Part shown: piece by piece, positions 57,620 through 64,000 of the stretch
How positions within the stretch are numbered: the stretch's first letter is position 1
How the letters are laid out: each line of letters starts with the position of its first letter
Origin: Benincasa hispida
Taxonomy: Eukaryota > Streptophyta > Magnoliopsida > Cucurbitales > Cucurbitaceae
Reading direction: 5' to 3'
DNA: 64,000 nucleotides
NCBI RefSeq assembly: GCF_009727055.1
Contig: NC_052354.1
Location: 41,504,877-41,568,876, forward strand
Program-made: the position numbers and the translations under genes
The notes under the pieces: generated by a model
Seen by the model: the letters and a program-made list of their open reading frames with translations, nothing else
Told to the model about the DNA's origin: nothing
Databases searched by the model: none

Positions 57620-58240
57620 GGTTGGAAACTACTCCTGCAAGCTGCACATTCACCCACATAGGAGATGTGTATAGCATGAGTCAGATCGTTGCTGGCGAAG
57701 TTGATGACTACCCCTGCAGGCTACACATTCATCCATATAGGAGATAAGTCTAGCAGAAGTTAAATCGTAGTTGATGAAGCTAGTGACCACTCATGCAGAC
57801 TACTTAGTCATCCACATAGGAGATGTGTCTAGTAGGAGTCAAATCGCTATTGGCAAAGCTGATGACCACCCTTGTAGACTACACATTCATCCACATAGGA
57901 GATGCATCTACTAGGAGTCAAATCGTTGTTGATGTGGATGACAATCATCCCTACAGACTACACATTCATCCACATAGAATGTTTAGCAGGAGTTAAGTCA
58001 TTACTGATGAAGTTGACGACCACTCCTGCAGGCTACATAATCATCCACATAAGAGATGGGTCTAGAAGGAGTTAAGTCATTGTTGATGAAGCTGACGACC
58101 ACTCCTGCCAGACACATCTCCTAATGAAGCTAGTGACCACCCCTAAAGCCTATACAGTCATCCACATAGGAGATGTGTCTAATAGGAGAAATCATTGTTG
58201 ATGAAATGGCGACAACCCCCCCCAGGCTGCACCTAAGGAG
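57620..58240 (+). repeat. ~80-bp tandem repeat, about eight units
   Basis: Units carry CCACATAGGAGATGTGTCTA, then GGAGTCAAATCGTTG and GATGACCACCCCTGCAGGCT. One unit is shortened near 58110. Tandem arrays just upstream of the polypurine tract are a known feature of 3' untranslated regions in Tat/Ogre-type Gypsy elements. Confidence 0.85.
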
Positions 58241-58347
58241 GCAGGCAAGCTGGTTTCGATTAATCCTCAAAATAGCTTTATCTTTAAGTTTAGTTTGATA
58301 TCGCCACCTCGTTTACTTTACCACTCTAATAACTTAGCTCCTGTGAG

Positions 58348-58365
58348 AAAAATGTGGGGGCAAGC
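58348..58365 (+). other. polypurine tract of a Gypsy element
   Basis: AAAAATGTGGGGGCAAGC is directly followed by TGTTA, the start of the next LTR. The GGGGGCAA form is typical of the Tat/Ogre branch. Confidence 0.7.
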
Positions 58366-58418
58366 TGTTAAAAAAATGTCGAATAAAAAAAGTAAGCGTA
58401 AAAAAAAGGTAGAATTGT

Positions 58419-58420
<2 letters not shown>

Positions 58421-58458
<38 letters not shown>
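58421..58458. repeat. AT dinucleotide microsatellite
   Basis: It is an uninterrupted (AT)19 run inside the Gypsy LTR, followed by a 400-bp A/G-rich low-complexity stretch. Confidence 0.95.
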
Positions 58459-58462
<4 letters not shown>

Positions 58463-60064
58463 GAGTCAATTCATTGTCTAAATTTTACTTGTTTCTAAAG
58501 AGAGGGAACAAAATAAGTTTTTTAAAAAAGTATAGCATTTGTAAAAAAAAAAAAAAAAAAAAAAAGGGTTAAAAAAAGTTTAAAAGAAGAAAAAATGAAA
58601 GTTGCTTTAAAAAAAAAAAAGAAAGAAATTAGAGAAGAAACAAAAAGTAGGAAAAAAAAGAAGGAAATACCGACTTGAAAAAAATGTAAAGAAAGAATAA
58701 CAAAAGAAGAAAAGAAAAAAAGACAGAAATGAAGAAGAAGAGAGAAAAAAAAGGAGAAGAAGAGAGATGGAAGAGGAGGGAAGACATAAAAAGAGAAGAA
58801 GAATAAAAAAAAATGCAAAAAAAAAAAAAAAAAAAAAAACAAGTTTGATGTGGATAAAAAAATAGAAGAATGTGTAGAATTGAAAGTTATGACATTTCCA
58901 TGCACTTCTTCACTATTTATAAATAAGACAAGGGAATCAAATCACACCAAACAAGGATTCAAATTTAAACAAAATATCAAATATTTCTCAACCATATCAA
59001 ATTTTGGGTGGTTATTACAATTTGTAAAATTCAAAAATTTGTTGTGATTCTATAAAAAGTCAATTGAAGCTTCAAAATATCTCAACCCAGTTTTAATGGT
59101 CCACAAATTTCGCAAAATTCAAATTAAATCCAAGTCGAGTTTCGGGTTGAACTCTTCATCTCAGCTTAAAGAAAAAAATGTTGGTGTATTGTGACATTGA
59201 TCCCATTTTTTTTTTAGAGTTTAATTCAAATCCAAACAAAAAATTTGGATTGAATTCAAATTATATTCAAAATCAATTCCGTCTCAAGTTAAAATTTGGA
59301 AGCTCGAGAATTAATGTCAAATCCAAATGGGAAGGAACTAAAATCATATTCCAGAAGCCACGATTGGATACCAAGTCAAATTAAAATTTGGACTCACTCC
59401 AAGCAAGCACCAAATCAAAGTTGAAGTAAAGATAAAGATGACGTCAAAATTCTACTTCAAATTTGTATTAAAAATTAAGTATATTCTTAATAGAATTTGG
59501 GATACTACTTAAATTTCAGCATACAATTAAAATGGAGCATAAGTTCCACTTTAGTTCAAATTAAAGTTTACTGGGGAACAAGAAAGTCTTGACTAAAATT
59601 CATCTTTCGTTTATTTGGCAAAAAGTGTGTCAAGCAAACAAAATTTCAAACCAAAATTTTGAGCTAAATTCTCATATTTTGATCAAGATGATGCATCAAA
59701 TTAAAGAAGTCAAAATTATACTTTGATTTCATATTATATTTTTCAGATTCATCCACCGCATAGACGTGCATAAATCTTGAAAACTAAATAAAAAAAATTT
59801 TGGCGAATCACAAGTTGCCACATCATCAACGAAAACTCGAGCCTATTTGGAAAATTATAAGTTGTATCGGACTGAGTAATTAAAATCGATCGGGCCCAGC
59901 TTGGGTCCAATCCAATTCAAGCTCATGGTAAACTTTGGGTCAAATTAAAGATTAAACTTAAACTCAATATTTTGGCCTAACAACAAATAGGCCCAAGCGC
60001 AATTTTAGCCTAAGCCCATGTAAGGCCATGAGAAACCTCTCTTCATTTGGGGGGTTAAAAGAAT

Positions 60065-60180
60065 TGAAAGCCAAAGCTCTGAAGAACACAACTCCTTCAA
60101 AGCTTTGAAGATCAGAAGACATACTAAAGCTCTGAAGATCAAAATACATATTAAAGCTCTAAAGATTTGAGCTCCCAAGA
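60065..60180 (+). repeat. short tandem repeats of AAAGCTCTGAAGATC
   Basis: Words AAAGCTCTGAAGA, AAAGCTTTGAAGATCAGAAG and AAAGCTCTGAAGATCAAAAT recur every 30-36 bases inside the Gypsy LTR. Confidence 0.7.
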
Positions 60181-60369
60181 TCCAAATACCGAAGCTCCCG
60201 ATTCATAAAAACCAATGCTCTCAAGCTCTCAAGTGCTAAGGACTGAAGCTTATCAACTTTCGAGGACTAAAGCTTTGGAGATTAGAAGACTACAACAAAC
60301 TGACCGTATCTTTACAACCTACAAGCTGAAGATTCAATCTCCTCAAACTGAAGGAAAAAGCACACAAGC

Positions 60370-60550
60370 CGATCAACAAGCCACTGGCCAATCCAAGCTG
60401 ATCAACAAGCCACAGGCCGATCCAAGCTGATCAAGAAACCACAGGGCGATCCAAACTGATCAACAAGCTCAAAGACTACTTCAAGAAGATCAACAAGCCC
60501 AAAGGTCAATCCTTCAAGAAAATCATCACGCCCAAAGGCCGATCATCCAA
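60370..60550 (+). repeat. ~28-bp tandem repeats of GATCAACAAGCC
   Basis: Units carry GATCAACAAGCCACAGGCC then GATCCAAGCT, five to six times with decay. They lie 150-300 bp from the LTR 3' end. Confidence 0.75.
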
Positions 60551-60689
60551 GCTTAACATTAGAGTTTACTTTTCGAGAGAAAGTATCAAAGGATTATGTA
60601 TTGGAGATTGTACCCACTTTACTGAAAATGATACAAATACAAAGTTCAAATTCCATGAATTAAATTTCCCTCGAAATCTTGTGCGAACA

Positions 60690-61840
60690 GGTGTATTTGG
60701 TTTAATTTTTCTAATTTAAAATTTTGAAGTGTTTGACAAATACTCAAAATATTTAATAAAATATATTTTAATCAGATTTTAACAAAAGAATTTAAACAAA
60801 AATGACTTTTTCTTAAAAAAAATATTTTGTTCTCTAATCAATCTAAACATATCATAAGTTTATTTCACAAACTTTGAGTTTGTGTATAATAGTTAAAAGG
60901 GTAAAATAAATATTTTTTTTGTTCTTTCCTAAAAGTACATAAATTAAAAAAGAAAGAAAAACAAAAACAAAATTTTACAGACAAAGTCAAAAGTATTCAC
61001 TTTTTGAAATTGTAGAGATTAAAAAAGGCAAAGTTTTAAAATCATAAAAATTAAAAAGGATAAAAACCTGAGCATAATCTAACTAGATAAAATATACCAT
61101 TGACTTGACCTGGAGATGAGAAATTTAAATTACTTTTTCCAAATCTGTAAAATATTGGGTTGAATTAAAAAGGAAAGGGAACTTAAAATAACCAAAAAGA
61201 GAAAAAGGAAAAATGAAGTCTAAAATAGTATTTAAACCTCATTTTTCGCAAAGCATATTAGCGTAGGAGGAAAGTTTCCTCAATATAAGCCACGTGGTCT
61301 TTGAATAATCCATGGGAATAGCACTTTTTTTGTAAAAAAATAAAATAGTAGCACTTAACAACTTTTAGTAGCTCGGCTTTTAATATCAACCTCAAAATCA
61401 AACCCTTGCATTAACCTAATACCTTTCCAAAAAGAAAAAAAGAAAAGAAAAGAGTTAACTAATATATAAACTACGTGCACTGGCCGATAATTAAGTAATT
61501 ATCATTATATATTAACAATTAATAATTAAGATATATTATATTATTAAAATAATATAAATAAGACAACAAACCTAAATCATCAAATTATTAATTTTTGTCT
61601 GCGATTTAATTTGGGATAGAAATTTTGAGGGATCATAAATTTCAATCTCATACAAAGAAAATCTAATAATTAAAATGATCATTGGTCAAATATTTTTAAT
61701 TTAATAAATAGATAAATAGGAATATATTTTTGAAAAAATTAAAAGGATATTGTCCTTTTAGAAACTATTTAGGAAAATATTATTATTTTCAAACTATTTG
61801 TAAAAATATTGTTTTTTTTTTTTAAAATAAGTCGAGAGTT
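60690..61840. other. AT-rich intergenic DNA, no gene seen
   Basis: No coding support. A/T runs and (TA)-rich stretches dominate, for example 61500-61560. Confidence 0.5.
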
Positions 61841-61841
61841 G

Positions 61842-61869
61842 AAAATTCGACCTACATAGGTCGAATTTT
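61842..61869. repeat. perfect 13-bp inverted repeat with 2-base loop
   Basis: AAAATTCGACCTA and TAGGTCGAATTTT are separated by CA. A related CTCGACCTT word recurs at 61878 and 61911. Confidence 0.9.
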
Positions 61870-61960
61870 GAACCCTCGACCTTCCTTTTTGTACGTCGAA
61901 CTTTGAACCCTCGACCTTGCCCTAACATTATTATTGAGTCTGTTTAATTATCATTCTGGA

Positions 61961-62071
61961 GACCTTCCTGATAATTATTTGATGTGGGGAGAACGAAAGA
62001 CCTTCCTGATAATTATTTGATGTGGAGAGAACGAAAGACCTTCCTCATAACACTCATAATTATTTGATGTG
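61961..62071 (+). repeat. 38-bp tandem repeat, three units
   Basis: Units start GACCTTCCTGATAATTATTT and end GAGAACGAAA. The first two are nearly identical; the third carries an extra ATAACACTC segment. Confidence 0.85.
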
Positions 62072-62635
62072 TTAAAAATAATTTTGTATTGGGATAGAAT
62101 GAAAGAGCGAAGAGTAAGAGAGAGAGCGAGATATTGAGAGAGAGTTGAGAGAGCGAGATATTAAGACAGAGAGATCTGAGAGAGCGAGATATTGAGAGAG
62201 AGCGAGAGTTTCCATTTTTTTCTTTTTAACTTGGGAGTTTCTAGCTTGATATGTTATTCTTTCTAACCCATTCATTGGTGCATATCTGGCACGAAGCTTC
62301 TTAACTTGGGAGTTTCCAGTTTTTTTCTTTTTTGGTCTGATTTTTTTTTTTTTTTTTTTTGAAAAACTTTATGAAAGGTAGTTTTTTCTTCTTAAGTGAT
62401 TTGACTTGAGAGAACGAAAGGACATTCCTCGTAACACTCATAATTATTTAATGTGTTATAAATAATTTTGTATCAGGAGAGAACGAGAGAGGGAAGAGTA
62501 AGAGAGAGCGAGATTTGAGAGAGAGCGAGATTTTGAGAGAGAGCGAGAGTTTGAGAGAGCGAGATCTTAAGAGCGAGAGCGAGATCCTGAGCACGAGAGC
62601 GAGATGTTAACGAGAGTGAGATATTCGTACAAATT
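62045..62635 (+). repeat. GA-rich segmental duplication
   Basis: Copy 1 (about 62045-62215) and copy 2 (about 62430-62635) share ACACTCATAATTATTT, then AATAATTTTGTAT, then long GAGAGAGCGAGATATTGAGAG arrays. About 215 bp of unrelated sequence separates them. The minus-strand open frame with SLSISRSL words comes from the GA repeat. Confidence 0.8.
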
Positions 62636-63181
62636 TCCTTTTTTTTCTTTATTTAATTTCCCCATTCCACCTTCTTCTTTCTTTTCTTCTTCTTTTTTTT
62701 TTTAATTTTCCATTTTATAAAAAATAATTTCTAAAACTTTTTTTTATTATTTATAATTATTAAAAAAAAAAAAAACTCCATCAAAATCTTAGTACCAAAT
62801 GTACAAAAGGAATTCAAGATCATTATTGTAAAATCTTTTTAAACTATTGACCTCACTACTGTGATTAAAATTTCTGTTCTTTATATCAATTAGTCTTATT
62901 TATAGACTTGCATGTGAAGGTTTTGAGTGTTGATTTTATTTATTATGTCCCCAAATTATTATCTAAAATATGTAAATTTGAATATTGAAGTATTTTTTAC
63001 TTAACTTTTTAAATTTAGACTATCTAATGCTATTATTTATGTTAGTGACATTTAAAAGCTTCTATATCAAAATAATTACTATTCATAATATATAAAAAGA
63101 ATAAATTAAGAAAATAATATCTCATAGAAATTAAAAAAATGTAAATTAAATATCTCATTTATATAAAAATAATTACAAAAA
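62636..63181. other. AT-rich intergenic DNA, no gene seen
   Basis: Poly-T and CT runs lie at 62640-62770. The rest is AT-rich without a recognisable gene. Confidence 0.5.
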
Positions 63182-63999
63182 TCAATGTGTCCCACAAAGC
63201 GGACGTCGTCGATTTCAAGTTGGTTGTCGTCATCGACTTCGAACTTGAGGTTGCTCGGGTTCTTCTTGATGTTGCTCTAGTACCTCTGCAGGCGCTTCAT
63301 AATATAAATATTCATTATGCTCTCCACAACCCTGGCCATGTCCATGCACGTATGAAGACAAAGGACCAGCCTCTGAGTCATAATATCCTGAACCAAATGC
63401 TGGCATCATCATCATTGGACTAACATAATCAGTTTGACTCTACGTCTGCATCATAGGGGGCAACTCTTCCACATTATGTGCAACCTCATCAAACTCATCC
63501 TCTTTCCGAATAGGTCCTCTACGTCTAGAAGCTAGTGGAGGAACAATAGGTATATCGTACATATAATGAATTTCCTCCATATAGCTTTGGTTGTCACTAC
63601 ATATAGCAAGAAACTGGTTCAGATCATTCACAACCTCACGGAGTCTACAATTGTTCGAACTCTGTGAATTATAAAATAATTAGACAATATTTAAAATAAA
63701 TTTAAATTAAAAATAATTAGATAATATTCATTTACCAGATGACCCACAGCTGCTCCCGGACGAGTGACATAGCGTCTTGTGATATTATTATACCAATGAA
63801 TATATTCTAGAGTGACATTTGTGTCAAACTGTTCAAGAGAAACCCCCATTGCAATAAACCTTGCACGATAGTGCCATCGCACTACCAAATGTGCAACTTT
63901 TTCGGACCAATCTCCAGTCCTTAGGTCAATATCATGCAGTACGGGTTCAGTATTACAAAGCGATGGGATATCCTGCTGAAAATCGAATTGTCTCATCAC
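63182..63999 (-). pseudogene. plant mobile domain protein fragment (phosphatase 7 long-form-like), with stops
   Basis: The right-edge sequence encodes the C-terminal part of a plant mobile domain (PMD) protein, a family often annotated as serine/threonine phosphatase 7 long-form homologues and partly spread by Mutator-like transposons. The first visible exon (63999-63736) has MRQFDFQQDIP, WSEKVAHLVVRWHYRAR and the conserved YIHWYNNITRRYVTRPGA. A GT donor at 63735 and an AG acceptor at 63662 bound a 74-bp phase-0 intron. Exon 2 (63661-63182) continues with SNNCRLREVVNDL, IPIVPPLASRRRG and a Tyr/Gly-rich tail, then RRRPLCGTH and a final stop at 63184-63182. Three in-frame stops interrupt exon 2: TAG at 63442-63440, TGA at 63232-63230 and TGA at 63217-63215. 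The gene continues past the window edge. Confidence 0.75.
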
Positions 64000-64000
64000 C

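Larger units (their letters stand above)
58366..60689 (+). repeat. 3' LTR of a probable Tat/Ogre-like Gypsy element
   Basis: The LTR begins TGTTAAAAAAATG after the polypurine tract and ends GTGCGAACA, giving TGTT..AACA ends and 2324 bp. It includes an AT microsatellite, a 400-bp A/G-rich stretch, a TCAAATT-rich middle and two short tandem arrays near its 3' end. The 5' LTR and coding region are not in this window to the left; that space is occupied by the tandem arrays and the copia LTR, so the element is truncated. The long Phe-rich minus-strand frame (58522-58905) is a poly-A shadow. Confidence 0.65.

Noticed and set aside
58522..58905. 127-codon Phe-rich minus-strand frame
   Set aside because: It is the reverse of an A/G-rich low-complexity tract and has no credible protein composition.
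62072..62275. 67-codon Ser/Leu-rich minus-strand frame
   Set aside because: It is a reading of the GAGAGCGAGA repeat.
63187..63423. 78-codon plus-strand frame at the right edge
   Set aside because: It is antisense to the mobile-domain exon, whose minus-strand reading has family motifs and splice sites.

Overview
The window looks like a transposon-dense, AT-rich pericentromeric or intergenic block from a eudicot plant nuclear genome. The gag-pol remains resemble Ty1/copia polyproteins known from melon and cucumber, so a cucurbit is my best guess, from memory of those families and not from a search. I see one gene that looks intact, a two-exon RCI2/PMP3 membrane-peptide gene on the minus strand (35879-36282). 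At the right edge lies a decayed plant-mobile-domain gene (63182-63999, minus). Almost everything else is LTR retrotransposon debris, nested several layers deep.

Layout. 1-3026 is the 3' half of a degenerate copia gag-pol, followed by two partly tandem copia LTRs (3027-5640). 5641-10823 is a mosaic of reverse copia LTR pieces and a reverse Athila-like Gypsy 5' end: LTR 7706-9545, a primer-binding site matching tRNA-Asp, and leader or coding debris to its left. This mosaic carries three copies of the Nextera mosaic-end adapter, so its assembly is suspect. 10824-19885 is a second copia element with leader, gag split by a reverse solo LTR, pol, and 3' LTR. 19886-30752 is a pile of copia LTRs in both orientations that interrupt one another, including one split by an Athila-like solo LTR. 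30753-38600 is AT-rich intergenic DNA with foldback (MITE-like) elements, the RCI2 gene and a degenerate minisatellite. 38640-43003 is the 3' end of a reverse Athila-like element, its LTR split by a copia solo LTR. 43004-54683 holds copia LTRs and a third copia gag-pol (47745-50481), with another nested solo LTR. 54684-60689 is the 3' part of a probable Tat/Ogre-like Gypsy element: minisatellites of about 30 and 80 bp, polypurine tract, then a 2.3-kb LTR. The 30-bp array is split by an Athila-like solo LTR. 60690-63181 is AT-rich with GA-rich duplications.

The retroelement proteins no longer work as a system: every gag-pol has many stops and lost catalytic residues. What the window preserves well is insertion history. 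Seven LTR insertions can be delimited to the base; five have perfect or one-mismatch 5-bp target-site duplications that are easy to read, and two more have four of five bases matching. All seven are solo LTRs, which suggests frequent LTR-LTR recombination. Two cis-acting patterns stand out as possibly undescribed: a hairpin with compensatory changes at the 5' terminus of all four Athila-like LTRs, and clusters of CGATCG-centred palindromes in the copia LTRs and leader.
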